Assembly: GCF_900176205.1 (NCBI RefSeq)
Contig: NZ_LT859959.1
Location: 1,674,001-1,738,000 of the forward strand
DNA: 64,000 bases
Source: Bradyrhizobium sp. ORS 285
Lineage (GTDB): Bacteria > Pseudomonadota > Alphaproteobacteria > Rhizobiales > Xanthobacteraceae
Reading direction: 5' to 3'
A program made the position numbers and the translations under genes. Shown one piece after another: positions 17,648 through 26,252 of the stretch. Position 1 is the stretch's first letter. Each line of letters begins with the position of its first letter. The notes beneath the pieces are model-generated. The model did no database searches. It was not told the origin of the DNA and saw nothing but the letters and a program-made list of their open reading frames with translations.

Positions 17648-18627
17648 TAATCCCTCGCATCCGCCCTGTAGTAGGTGCCGGGGCTGAGCTCAGCGGCGGG
17701 GCCGACCAGGTCGCGTCCGCCGATCGAGGCGAGCACACCATAGAGAATGCGGGCGTCGGCTTCTTCCTCGGCCACGGAGCGGCGCGGAATGCCCTCGCGG
17801 TAACGATCGCGATACGCACGCAATGTCGCTTCGTCCGGCGCACCGGTCAGCGGCGCGATGGTCTGCCACTCGGCATCCGACGTCGCCAGGATCTCCTTGG
17901 CCTTGGCCGTGACCGACAAGAACCGGTTGACGAGATCGCGATGCTTGCTGGCCCACTCCTCGTCGAACACGTAGCCGATCATCGCGGTGCGGCCCTTGGC
18001 GCCGAAGCCGGGCAGGATGTCCTCGATGCCGGCGAGGCGACGAAAACCCTTGGCCTCCAGTGCCGCGCAGAAATTCCAGTAGTTCAAGCCCGCATCCATC
18101 TCGCCATCGGCGAGCTTGGCGGCGAGCAGCGGCGGCGCGCCATAAGTGATGGTCGCCTGCGACTTCAGCTCGACGCCCTCGCGCTTGAGCGCGGCCTGCA
18201 GCAGCAGCCAGCTCTTGTCGAGCGGGCCGCCGGCGACCGCGAGCTTGCGCCCCTTGAGATCGGCCAGCGACTTGATCGGTGAAGCGGCCGGCACCATCAC
18301 GGCGCCCAGCGCGCTGGAGTAGGGGGAGAAGGTCAGCTTGGCGCCGAGCGCGCGCTCGCGCGACACCCACAGCCAGTCCGACACCATGATGTCGGCATTG
18401 CCCGCCCGCAGCGCGATCTTGCCGGCCTCGGGACTCGCGAGCTCGACCGCGTCGATCGCAATATCCGCCTGCTTGTCGAGCTGATGGGCACGGATGACGG
18501 CCAATTCCCAGGCGAAAGTGCCGGTCTTCTGCACCGCAACCTTGACGGTCTCGGCGGCGCGCGAGGTCGAGAGCGGCAGCAGCGCGCAGGCGATGAGTGC
18601 AATGAACAAGCGACCGAGCTTCGTCAT
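17647..18627 (-). CDS. ABC transporter substrate-binding protein (SsuA/NrtA-like)
   Basis: Periplasmic binding protein of 326 residues with a signal peptide ending near SRAA at 25, then VKVAVQKTGTFAWELAVI, typical of the NMT1/SsuA-like fold. It is the first gene of the transporter operon, followed by permease and ATPase. Its position between pqqA and the quinoprotein relay genes suggests uptake of something needed in alcohol oxidation, for example an organosulfur or nitrogen compound. That is inference only. Confidence 0.84.
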   Translation of the reverse strand: MTKLGRLFIALIACALLPLSTSRAAETVKVAVQKTGTFAWELAVIRAHQLDKQADIAIDAVELASPEAGKIALRAGNADIMVSDWLWVSRERALGAKLTFSPYSSALGAVMVPAASPIKSLADLKGRKLAVAGGPLDKSWLLLQAALKREGVELKSQATITYGAPPLLAAKLADGEMDAGLNYWNFCAALEAKGFRRLAGIEDILPGFGAKGRTAMIGYVFDEEWASKHRDLVNRFLSVTAKAKEILATSDAEWQTIAPLTGAPDEATLRAYRDRYREGIPRRSVAEEEADARILYGVLASIGGRDLVGPAAELSPGTYYRADARD

Positions 18628-18713
18628 GGGCGCGTCTGCGTTTCCTCAAGATGTGTTCTTTTCAGTCTCATTCCCTTAGCATAGCGTGGACTGCGATACT
18701 GCGGAGGACTGTC

Positions 18714-19073
18714 ATGCGTTGCGCTGTTCCGGTAGGACCGATTGTCGCCACCTTCCTTGCCGTGACGGCGCTGGCCGCGCCGGCGTGGGCCGAGGAGCTC
18801 AACGACTATCCGACCTCGGCGCGCGCCGAATATGTGTTCGGCTGCATGAAGGCCAATGGCGAAACGCGCCAGGCGATCTCGCAATGCTCCTGCTCGATCG
18901 ATGTGATCGCCTCGATCATTCCCTACGAACGCTATGTCACGGCGGAAACCGTGCTCAGCATGTCCCAGGTGAAGAGCAATCTCGGCACCCAGTTCCGCAC
19001 CTCCGAGCCGGCCGCCAACGCGCTCAACGATCTGCGCCGCGCCCAGGCCGAAGCCGAAGTGAGATGTTTCTAA
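18714..19073 (+). CDS. Secreted hypothetical protein
   Basis: A 119-residue protein with a signal peptide ending near APAWA at 25 and a mature helical region with cysteines in FGCMKANG, SQCSCS and at the C-terminal VRCF. The GCGGAGGA ribosome site lies 5 bases before ATG 18714. It stands alone, divergent from the transporter operon and convergent with the SoxYZ-like gene. The repeated cysteines and neighbours suggest a periplasmic accessory protein of the quinoprotein system. I do not know the family's function. Confidence 0.72.
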   Translation: MRCAVPVGPIVATFLAVTALAAPAWAEELNDYPTSARAEYVFGCMKANGETRQAISQCSCSIDVIASIIPYERYVTAETVLSMSQVKSNLGTQFRTSEPAANALNDLRRAQAEAEVRCF

Positions 19074-19096
19074 CGCCTCGCGGCCCGGCCTCTCCA

Positions 19097-19918
19097 TCAG
19101 GTGCCTGATCCCTCCGCCGGCCATTCGTGCTCGAACACATGGCCCTGCGTGTCCCGCGCCTCGGCGCGGAAATGCTTGGCGCCGTTCGAGACATAGGTGA
19201 AGCGGATGTTCGGGTCCTCCGAGATCGAGATGCCGCCTTCGACCGACAGCACCAGGCTGCCGTCCTGCGACAGCGTCAGCTGGTCGACGAAGAAGGCGGG
19301 GATGTAGAGCTGCGTCAGCTGGTCCATCTGCAGTCCCGAATTGTTGGGATGCCCGACCATCACCTGGGCCTCGCGAATGCCGCTGCTGGCGCCATCGCCG
19401 CCTTGCGTGAACTGCCGGTAGCGCATCTGGCCGATGCGGGCCTTGGCCTCATCCGGATTTTTCGCGGCCGGCGCCGAGCAGCCGCCCGACGCCTTCACGA
19501 ACGTCTTGACGACATAGAGCTGGCCGTCGGTCAGCTCGGCTACGGCATGCACGTCCGTGTAGTTGTTGACGCGAACGCGCGTGGAGATCGCGGTGACGTT
19601 GGCATCCGAGCCGAGCGTGAACTTGGCGGCCATCGGTGCCGGGTTCTGGTCGATCACCAGGGTGATGGTCTTGATGCGGCGGTCGTCGGCGGGGGAGAGC
19701 TTGCTGCGCAGGGTGACCGGAACGACCGAGGCATCCTCGGCCCGCGTTGGCATCTCGATCGAGAGCACATTGCCGCCGTCCTGCATCGGCTTGTTGTTGA
19801 AGATGTCCTGCACCAGTCCCGGCCAGGGATCATAACCATCTGCGGCTTTCGCAGGTGCGAAGGCAAGCGCCAGCAGGGCGCTGAGAAGCACTGTGGACGG
19901 CAGGCGGAGCCGGGTCAT
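19097..19918 (-). CDS. Quinoprotein dehydrogenase-associated SoxYZ-like carrier protein
   Basis: A 273-residue secreted protein (signal ending near APAKA) fusing a SoxY-like and a SoxZ-like domain. The SoxY part ends in the swinging-arm motif with Cys147 (GGCSAP). The SoxZ part begins near GIREAQVMVGHPNNSG. SoxYZ carries sulfur intermediates in thiosulfate oxidation; these fused relatives occur beside PQQ dehydrogenases with unknown cargo. The start at ATG 19918 has CCGGAGGA 6 bases upstream. It follows the zinc hydrolase gene by 56 bases on the same strand. Confidence 0.88.
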   Translation of the reverse strand: MTRLRLPSTVLLSALLALAFAPAKAADGYDPWPGLVQDIFNNKPMQDGGNVLSIEMPTRAEDASVVPVTLRSKLSPADDRRIKTITLVIDQNPAPMAAKFTLGSDANVTAISTRVRVNNYTDVHAVAELTDGQLYVVKTFVKASGGCSAPAAKNPDEAKARIGQMRYRQFTQGGDGASSGIREAQVMVGHPNNSGLQMDQLTQLYIPAFFVDQLTLSQDGSLVLSVEGGISISEDPNIRFTYVSNGAKHFRAEARDTQGHVFEHEWPAEGSGT

Positions 19919-19974
19919 GGCGCAGTCCTCCGGAAGCGTTCTGGTTTGCTGGCGATCATAGCGCGTCCCCATGG

Positions 19975-20901
19975 TCATTCCCATTCCATTTCCGAGAACG
20001 CCGCGGTAGCGTTACGCGCATTGTAGTCGTCGAACAGCTCCCATTTGTCGCGTTCCGATCCGGCAGCGCCTGCCGCATCCGCAATCGGCTTGCCCGCCTT
20101 GATCAGTCCGCTGATGTCGCCAGCCAGCGTATTGAGATAGCGGCGCTCGTCCGCGAGCGCCAGCGGCCACGGGCTCACAGGCCCATGACCAGGCACGACG
20201 CGGTCGGCGGCGATCCCTGCAAGAGCTCCGATGTCGGCAATCCAGCCGCGCAGGCTGCCGTCCATCACGGGGATGTGACGCAGGAAAACGAGATCGCCCG
20301 CAAACAAGGTCCGGCTCCGCTCATCAAAGACGGTCAGGTCGCAGTCGCTATGCGCCGTGCTCCAGGCTTTCAGTGTGAGCGTGCGGCCGCCGAGATCGAG
20401 CGACATCTGGTCCTCGACGACGATCGAAGGCGCGACCAGGCGGACCTCGTCGATCAGCTCCGCGCCCATCAGCCGGCGGAACGCCTCGATGTAATGCGGT
20501 CCGCGCAGGGCCAGCGCGCGGGACAGGTTCTTCGCGCCGACGAAGCTCGTTCCGTCAGCCTGGAACGCGGCGTTGCCGAAGACATGGTCGGGATGGGCAT
20601 GCGTATTGATGACATAGCGGATCGGCTTGTCTGTGCGGGACCGGATCGCTGCGAGCAACGCGCGGCCTTCACGGACGGAGCCGCCGGTGTCGATCACCGC
20701 GACCGCATTATCGCCGATGACGAAGCCGACATTGGCAATGTCGCCTTCGTTGTCGGCGGTCATCAAGGCTGTCTGCCCGATATGGACGAACACACCCGGC
20801 GCGATTTCGCTGATCGCGAGTTCCCGCTGCTCCGCGCACAGGGCACTGCCGAGCGCGAGCACGCACGAGGCCATGATCGTGATGATCAACCGGCTGATCA
20901 T
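19975..20901 (-). CDS. Quinoprotein relay system zinc metallohydrolase (SoxH-like)
   Basis: Secreted metallo-beta-lactamase-fold protein of 308 residues. The metal motif is His101-x-His103-x-Asp105-His106 (THAHPDH), with later ligands in TAHSDCD, FAGDLVF and PGHGPV. The N-terminal hydrophobic segment looks like a signal peptide. Related proteins, named relay system zinc metallohydrolases, occur beside PQQ dehydrogenases together with the SoxYZ-like carrier, which is the next gene here. A thioester or persulfide on that carrier is a likely substrate, by analogy with SoxH; this is not shown. Confidence 0.87.
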   Translation of the reverse strand: MISRLIITIMASCVLALGSALCAEQRELAISEIAPGVFVHIGQTALMTADNEGDIANVGFVIGDNAVAVIDTGGSVREGRALLAAIRSRTDKPIRYVINTHAHPDHVFGNAAFQADGTSFVGAKNLSRALALRGPHYIEAFRRLMGAELIDEVRLVAPSIVVEDQMSLDLGGRTLTLKAWSTAHSDCDLTVFDERSRTLFAGDLVFLRHIPVMDGSLRGWIADIGALAGIAADRVVPGHGPVSPWPLALADERRYLNTLAGDISGLIKAGKPIADAAGAAGSERDKWELFDDYNARNATAAFSEMEWE

Positions 20902-21062
20902 CTGTTCGCCTCGCTCGCGTGCGACGTGTGCGTCCTGCCGCTAGCATTGCGGCGCAGCATCCGGTCACCTGTTCGCGATGACTGCAGCTGTTGCGCCAGC
21001 GTGGCCGGCGGCCTAGCATTTCGAAAAAGACCTCGATGCGCTCGATAGGGATGGAAATCAGA

Positions 21063-21938
21063 ATGACGAAGCGTTGGACTGTTGTCGGCTCGCTGGCCAT
21101 TGCTGCGGGCCTCACTCTGCTCGGACCTGCTGCCTCCTACGCGCAAAGCAATGACGGCCTCGACCTGTCGATCGAGCTGGTCGATCCGAAGGTGCTGCGG
21201 GTCTGCGCCGATCCGCGCAATCTGCCGTTCTCGAACGAAAAGGGGGAGGGTTTCGAGAACAAGCTCGCGGATTTCCTCGCTGCCAAGCTGCAGAAGAAGG
21301 TCGACTACACGTTCTTTCCGCAGGCCACGGGCTTCGTGCGTATGACTCTTGGCTCGCACCGCTGCGACGTCATCATGGGCTTTCCGCAAGGCGATGACCT
21401 GGTGCAGAGCACCAGCCCTTACTACCGGACGGCCTATGCGATCGTGACCAAGCCCGACTCTGATCTTGCCGACGTCACGACGCTGGAGGACGCCAAGCTG
21501 AAGGGCAAGCACATCGGCATCGTGGCAGGCACGCCGCCGGCCACCAACATGGCGCTGGCCGGGCTGATGACGACGGCCAAGCCGTACCCGCTGATGATCG
21601 ACACGCGCGTGGATTCCTCGGCCGAAGCGATGATCAACGATTTGAAGTCCGGCGAGATCGATGCCGGCGTGCTGTGGGGGCCGATGGCCGGCTATTACGC
21701 CAAGCAGGCGAGTCCGCAACTGCACGTGACGCCGCTGGTAAAGGAGACGTCCGGGCCGAAGCTGATCTACCGTATCGCCATGGGCGTGCGCGGGGCGGAT
21801 CAGAACTGGCGGCGGCAGCTCAACAAGCTGATCCAGGAGAACCAAGGCGAGATCAACAAGATCCTGCTCGATTTCGGCGTGCCGCTGCTGGACGAGAGCA
21901 ATCATCTGATCACCGCCGAGGCTGCAACGAAGCCATGA
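21063..21938 (+). CDS. xoxJ: Quinoprotein dehydrogenase-associated periplasmic binding protein (XoxJ-like)
   Basis: A 291-residue secreted protein (signal ending near SYAQ) with the binding-protein fold of the XoxJ/MxaJ group. LRVCADPRNLPFSN at the mature start and HRCDVIMGFPQGDD are typical. XoxJ is thought to help XoxF adopt its active form. ATG 21063 is preferred; ATG 21051 is possible. The gene overlaps the CxxxCW-motif gene by 4 bases and is divergent from the zinc hydrolase. It is the better xoxJ candidate of the two such genes here, although it lies 11 kb from xoxF. Confidence 0.85.
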   Translation: MTKRWTVVGSLAIAAGLTLLGPAASYAQSNDGLDLSIELVDPKVLRVCADPRNLPFSNEKGEGFENKLADFLAAKLQKKVDYTFFPQATGFVRMTLGSHRCDVIMGFPQGDDLVQSTSPYYRTAYAIVTKPDSDLADVTTLEDAKLKGKHIGIVAGTPPATNMALAGLMTTAKPYPLMIDTRVDSSAEAMINDLKSGEIDAGVLWGPMAGYYAKQASPQLHVTPLVKETSGPKLIYRIAMGVRGADQNWRRQLNKLIQENQGEINKILLDFGVPLLDESNHLITAEAATKP

Positions 21939-22495
21939 TCAACCGGCTCACTGCCGCGGCATTGGCAGGCCTGCTGCTGATCGCCGCGGCGGTGCGGGCC
22001 GACGATCTGGTGCCGGAGCCGGACAGCTATCGCACTGAAAACTACCGTGCCCCGGTGCCGACGACGCTCCGCGGCGCGCGCGTGTTGTCGACGCGTGAGA
22101 CCGAGGCGATCTGGCGCGAGAAGGCCGCCGCCTTCATTGATGTGCTGCCGCGGCCGCCCAAGCCGAAGAATTTGCCGGCCGGTACCGTGTGGCGCGAGCA
22201 GCCGCGGCTCGACATTCCCGGCAGCATCTGGCTGCCCGACACAGGCTACGGCGTGCTCGCCGCGGCAACGGAGGACTATTTGAAGCGCGGCTTGGCGCAG
22301 GCGTCCGACGGTGATTTGGGGCGTCCGCTCGTATTCTACTGCCTCCAAGATTGCTGGATGTCCTGGAACGCCGCGCGGCGCGCGCTGACCTACGGCTACC
22401 GCAACGTCGCCTGGTATCCCGACGGCACCGACGGCTGGGCCCGCGCCGACCTGCCGCTGCAGCAGACCCAACCCGAGCCGCGGCCGGAGGAGTGA
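21935..22495 (+). CDS. PQQ-dependent catabolism-associated Cys-x3-Cys-Trp motif protein (rhodanese-like)
   Basis: A 186-residue secreted protein with a signal ending near VRAD. Near the C-terminus is the motif FYCLQDCWMSWNAA (Cys136, Cys140, Trp141), which defines a rhodanese-like family confined to PQQ-dependent catabolic loci. Its start ATGA overlaps the stop of the xoxJ-like gene. It probably handles thiol or disulfide chemistry for cytochrome or dehydrogenase maturation; the role is inferred. Confidence 0.85.
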   Translation: MINRLTAAALAGLLLIAAAVRADDLVPEPDSYRTENYRAPVPTTLRGARVLSTRETEAIWREKAAAFIDVLPRPPKPKNLPAGTVWREQPRLDIPGSIWLPDTGYGVLAAATEDYLKRGLAQASDGDLGRPLVFYCLQDCWMSWNAARRALTYGYRNVAWYPDGTDGWARADLPLQQTQPEPRPEE

Positions 22496-22540
22496 GTGGA
22501 TCGCGCGGCAGCTATAAATGCCCCGGCCTGTTGTTTTGCT

Positions 22541-22661
22541 CGTCATGCCCGGGCTTGTCCCGCCTGCGCGGCCGAAGCCGCTTCGGCGCGGCGAAGGCCC
22601 GGGCATCCACGTGGTGCCGCGTGGAAAGACGTGGATGGCCGGGACAAGCCCGGCCATGACG
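22541..22661. repeat. Palindromic intergenic repeat (CCCGGGCTTGTCCCG type)
   Basis: A 121-base element with complementary ends (CGTCATGCCCGGGCTTGTCCC and GGGACAAGCCCGGCCATGACG) and inner dyads around CCACGTGGTGCCGCGTGG. This is a common dispersed palindromic repeat of Bradyrhizobium-type genomes. Open frames across it are not genes. Confidence 0.8.
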
Positions 22662-22725
22662 TTGCTGAAGCGTCGGTACGCCCTCTCTTCGTTCTGGTGA
22701 TGATGAGCGAGCGACATCCGCGCAG

Positions 22726-23337
22726 CTACTCCATGTCCTGCTGGATTTCGCGGGCCAGGGCGAACAGGCGCTGGTCGATGGCGGTGGGGACCTCGCAGAC
22801 GAACTTCATGACGCGGCGGCGATCCTCGAAGATGCGCGTCTCCCAGTTGAGCTGATTGCTCAGCTCCTCGACCTTGGCCTCGTCCCGCGTGGCGCTGCTC
22901 TGCATCTCCTGCAGCGCGATGGTATCGCCGCGGACCTTGTCGACCGCTTCGCGCTGCTTTCGCATGACGCGCTCCAGCCCGTTCATGACGGAGGTGCGCT
23001 GCGCGTTCAGTGTGTCGAACAGGCCGGCGAACAGCAGCTTGCCCTTCCGTGTCTTCTCCTCGGCCGTGCCGGTGAGGAAATCGGCGACGTCCTTCTGAGC
23101 CTGTTCCAAGGGGAAGCGGCGGGCCGCTAGCTTGGCGACGAGCTCCGACACCTTGGGATCGTCTTTCCAACTCGTCCCGACGTCGTCGACCGGCGGACCG
23201 GCCCACACCGCTGCGATCGAGATTTCCGGCACCTTGGCCTGCGGGCAGGGCCAGTCCGGGTAGCGCGGATCGGCGGCCTGCGCGGCGCCGGCCGCGGCGC
23301 ACAGAGCGCTGGCCAGCAGTATCGATCTCACCCTCAT
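22726..23337 (-). CDS. Secreted hypothetical protein of the PQQ-linked ABC operon
   Basis: A 203-residue protein with a signal peptide ending near AQAAD, then mostly alpha-helical, with heptad-like stretches around residues 90-170 (coiled-coil character, including RKQREAVDKVRGD). The start at ATG 23337 overlaps the stop of the ABC-2 permease gene by 4 bases; longer frame extensions would run into that gene. It is the last gene of the minus-strand operon with permease, ATPase and beta-propeller, so it is likely a periplasmic partner of that exporter. No named function. Confidence 0.75.
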   Translation of the reverse strand: MRVRSILLASALCAAAGAAQAADPRYPDWPCPQAKVPEISIAAVWAGPPVDDVGTSWKDDPKVSELVAKLAARRFPLEQAQKDVADFLTGTAEEKTRKGKLLFAGLFDTLNAQRTSVMNGLERVMRKQREAVDKVRGDTIALQEMQSSATRDEAKVEELSNQLNWETRIFEDRRRVMKFVCEVPTAIDQRLFALAREIQQDME

Positions 23338-24188
23338 GCCTCGCCTCCCGGACCACGCCTGACAAAACCACGCGACGGATCGTAGGCCAGGATCGCGCCA
23401 ATCATGAACACGGCGGTGCAGCCGCCGACCACCGCGAGCGACACCCAGTTCAGCTTGCCGTAGAGTGCAAAGCGAATGAGCTCGACCGCGTGAGTAAAGG
23501 GATTGGCCTCGCAGAGATAAGCGAGCCACGGGCTGCCTTCCTCGACGCGCCAGAGCGGATAGAGCGCTGAGGACGCGAAGAACATCGGGAAGATCACGAA
23601 GTTCATCACGCCAGCAAAATTTTCCAGCTGCTTGATGCCGGAGGAGATCAGCATGCCCAGCGCGCCAAGCATCAGGCCGGAGAGGATCAGCGCCGGGAGC
23701 ACCGTGAGATAGCCCATCGGCGGCGGCGTGATGTCCCAGAACCAGGCGATGATCAGGAACGCGTAGACCTGGAGCACGGACACTGCGGTGCCGGCGAGCA
23801 GTTTGCAGAACAGCAGGTAGCCACGCGGCAGCGGGCTCACCAAGAGGGTGCGCATGTTGCCCATCTCGCGGTCGTAGACCATCGAGAGAGATGACTGCAT
23901 GCCGTTGAACAGCTGGATCATCGCCATCAGGCCCGGCGCGATGTAGACCTCGTAGAGGATGTAGGTCTCGTAGGGCGGGATGATCGAGATGCCCAGCACC
24001 TGGCGGAAGCCGGCGGCGAAGATGAACAGCCAGACGAGAGGGCGCACCAGCGCCGAGACGAAGCGCTCACGCTGATGCAGGAAGCGCAGGCCCTCGCGCC
24101 AGACGATGCCGATCAGGCAGGTGACGTATTCGCTGGCGGAGAAGCCGCTGCGGGTGGGGGCGGGGGTGTGTACGGTCGTGACGGTCAT
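23334..24188 (-). CDS. ABC-2 type transporter permease, PQQ/alcohol dehydrogenase-associated
   Basis: Inner-membrane exporter subunit of 284 residues with six hydrophobic segments typical of ABC-2 permeases. Homologues (PedC-like) are encoded with PQQ-dependent alcohol catabolism systems in pseudomonads and methylotrophs. Start and stop overlap both neighbours by 4 bases. Together with the ATPase at 24185 it would form an export complex; the cargo is unknown, with solvent tolerance, signal or metal chelator export all suggested for the group. Confidence 0.86.
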   Translation of the reverse strand: MTVTTVHTPAPTRSGFSASEYVTCLIGIVWREGLRFLHQRERFVSALVRPLVWLFIFAAGFRQVLGISIIPPYETYILYEVYIAPGLMAMIQLFNGMQSSLSMVYDREMGNMRTLLVSPLPRGYLLFCKLLAGTAVSVLQVYAFLIIAWFWDITPPPMGYLTVLPALILSGLMLGALGMLISSGIKQLENFAGVMNFVIFPMFFASSALYPLWRVEEGSPWLAYLCEANPFTHAVELIRFALYGKLNWVSLAVVGGCTAVFMIGAILAYDPSRGFVRRGPGGEA

Positions 24189-25015
24189 GCGTCGGCACTC
24201 CGTGCAGGACCGGCATTGGTTGGGCTAGCCTGGGTCGTCAGCCGCGCGAATGCCGCGTTGACGTCGGACGCGCCGGCCTCGGCGATCACCTGCGGCACCG
24301 GCCCGCGCGCCAGCACGCGTCCCTGATGCAGCACGACGAGATCGTCGGTCGCGGCGATCTCGTCGAACAGATGCGTCGCCCAGAGCACGCCGATGCCCTG
24401 TTCGGTCACGAGCTGGCGGACATGGCCGACGATGTCGGCGCGGGCCTTGACGTCGAGGCCGACGGTGGCCTCGTCGAGCAGCAATAGGCGCGGCCGATGC
24501 AGCAAGGCGCGGGCGATCTCCAGCCGGCGCATCTGGCCGCCGGAGAGATCGCGCACCTTGTTGCCGGCGCGGTCGGCGAGGCCAATGCGCGCCAGCAGCT
24601 CCTCGCTCCGTGTGCGGGCCTCGCGGCGCGAGATGCCGTGCAAGGCGGCGTGATAGAGCAGGTTCTGCCGCAGCGACAAATCGAGATCGACCGTGCGCGG
24701 CTGGAATACGACGCCGAGCAGCCGCAGCGCCTCGCCCGGCGTGCGGCCGATATCATGGCCGAAGATGTTGATCTGTCCGGTCTGCACCGCGAACAGGCGG
24801 GTGATCAGCGAGAACAGCGTGCTCTTGCCGGCGCCGTTGAGGCCGAGCAGGGCGGTGAAGCTCGCAGGCTTGACCGCGAAAGAGACGTTGTTGAGCGCCT
24901 TGCGTGCGCCGTAGGAATGGCTGACGCCGGCGACCGACAGCGCCGGCACCTGATCGGGCGCCGGCTGCCGCGTAGGGCTCGTGGTGTCGAGAGCGGGTGC
25001 GTTCTGCGTTGTCAT
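24185..25015 (-). CDS. ABC transporter ATP-binding protein, PQQ-dependent alcohol dehydrogenase system
   Basis: ATPase of 276 residues partnered with the ABC-2 permease. Walker A is GLNGAGKST near residues 58-66, the signature LSGGQMRRLEIARAL is intact, and Walker B is LLLLDEATVGLD. An N-terminal tail of about 25 residues rich in Thr and Pro precedes the domain. It overlaps permease and beta-propeller genes by 4 bases at each end, so four genes are translated as a chain. Confidence 0.88.
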   Translation of the reverse strand: MTTQNAPALDTTSPTRQPAPDQVPALSVAGVSHSYGARKALNNVSFAVKPASFTALLGLNGAGKSTLFSLITRLFAVQTGQINIFGHDIGRTPGEALRLLGVVFQPRTVDLDLSLRQNLLYHAALHGISRREARTRSEELLARIGLADRAGNKVRDLSGGQMRRLEIARALLHRPRLLLLDEATVGLDVKARADIVGHVRQLVTEQGIGVLWATHLFDEIAATDDLVVLHQGRVLARGPVPQVIAEAGASDVNAAFARLTTQASPTNAGPARSADA

Positions 25016-25977
25016 GGTTGTGCAATCGTGATGCCCCAGGGCAGCTCGCCGACCTGGATGGTCTTGATCACCTTCTGCGCGGCGACATCGATCACCGAGA
25101 CATCGTTGGAGACGCCGTTGGTGACCAGCAGATATTTTTCGTCCGGCGTGAACTCCATGTGCCAGACGCGCTGGCCGACCAGCAGATATTTCTTCACCTC
25201 ATGCGTCGTGCCGTCGACGACGGCGACGCGGTTGGCCGGGCCGAGCGCGACGAAGCCGGTCTTGCCATCCTTGGTCAGGCTGATGCCGACCGGCTGGATC
25301 GCCTCGCTGCGCAGGCCGGGCACGGCGAACTTGATCTTGCCGGTCACCTCGCGCTTGGCCGGATCGATGATCGAGACGGTGCCGCCAATCTCTGCGGACA
25401 CCCACAGCTCCGAGCCGTCGGTCTTGAACTCGGCATAGCGCGGCCGCGCGTCGACCAGCACGTTGGCGACGATCTTGCGCGTCGCCGTGTCGATGAAGTG
25501 CGCCATGTTGGTGGTCTCGGAGGTGCAGATCAGGATCTTGCCGTCCGGGCTCAGCATCATGCCCTCGGGCTCGACGCCGACCTGGACGTCGCCGATGCGA
25601 ACGCGCTTCTCGAGATCGAGCACCGTGACCGTGTTGTCGTTCTCGTTGGCGACGTACAGCGTCTTGCCCTGGGCATCCTGCGTGAACAGCTCGGGATCGG
25701 GGCCGGAGGGCAGGGTGTCCACCACCTCCATCTTCTTGGCGTCGATCAGCTGGATGGTGTCGTCGTCGCCGACCGCGACCATGACGAACTTGCCGTCGCG
25801 GGTGAAGGCAATGCCGCGCGGACGTTGCCCGACCTTGATGGTCTTGGTGACGGTCCAGGTGTCGGTATCGATGACGGAGACGGTGTTGCCTTTTTCGTTG
25901 GAGACGAAGGCGACGTAGGCGGAGACAGGGGTGATGGTGGTGAGCGAGAGCGCGGCAGTGAGCAGCGAGGCAACCAT
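25012..25977 (-). CDS. PQQ-dependent catabolism-associated beta-propeller protein (YVTN repeats)
   Basis: A secreted seven-bladed propeller of 321 residues built of repeats such as NTVSVIDTDTWTVTKTIKVGQRPRG. The signal peptide (MVASLLTAALSL) sets the start at ATG 25977; the frame stays open upstream only through a dispersed repeat. Family members are encoded with this ABC-2 exporter and PQQ dehydrogenases, but their ligand is unknown. The gene heads the translationally coupled chain propeller-ATPase-permease-helical protein. Confidence 0.84.
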   Translation of the reverse strand: MVASLLTAALSLTTITPVSAYVAFVSNEKGNTVSVIDTDTWTVTKTIKVGQRPRGIAFTRDGKFVMVAVGDDDTIQLIDAKKMEVVDTLPSGPDPELFTQDAQGKTLYVANENDNTVTVLDLEKRVRIGDVQVGVEPEGMMLSPDGKILICTSETTNMAHFIDTATRKIVANVLVDARPRYAEFKTDGSELWVSAEIGGTVSIIDPAKREVTGKIKFAVPGLRSEAIQPVGISLTKDGKTGFVALGPANRVAVVDGTTHEVKKYLLVGQRVWHMEFTPDEKYLLVTNGVSNDVSVIDVAAQKVIKTIQVGELPWGITIAQP

Positions 25978-26000
25978 GCTGAAGCGCTTGCGAGTCTGTG

Positions 26001-26205
26001 GCCGTCCTTCGAGACGCCCGCCTTTGGCGGGCTCCTCAGGACGAGGGCTGAACGCGGAGCGATATCCGAAACGCTCCGTGTGGAGGTCAGCACGGTGATG
26101 ACCCTCATGGTGAGGAGCGCCGGAGGCGCGTCTCGAACCATGAGGCCCCAGCCGGGCCTCGCCCTTCGAGACGTCCGCTTGCAGCGGCCTCCTCAGGGTG
26201 AGGGG
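26001..26205. repeat. Dispersed repeats, CTTCGAGACGCCCGC / CCTCATGGTGAGGAGCGC family
   Basis: Three abutting units: CCTTCGAGACGCCCG to GGCTCCTCAGGACGAGG (26005-26046), CCCTCATGGTGAGGAGCGC to GCGTCTCGAACCATGAGG (26102-26145), and CCCTTCGAGACGTCCGC to CCTCCTCAGGGTGAGG (26162-26203). The same units recur at 28121, 34654, 34891 and 56269. They occupy most of the gap upstream of the beta-propeller gene. Confidence 0.8.
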
Positions 26206-26252
26206 AGACACCGCGCCGTAAAGCTGCTTCATCACCATCATCACATCCGACA

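Noticed and set aside
22496..22855. Open frame across the palindromic repeat after the CxxxCW gene
   Set aside because: It translates the repeat itself and runs into the antisense of the next gene.
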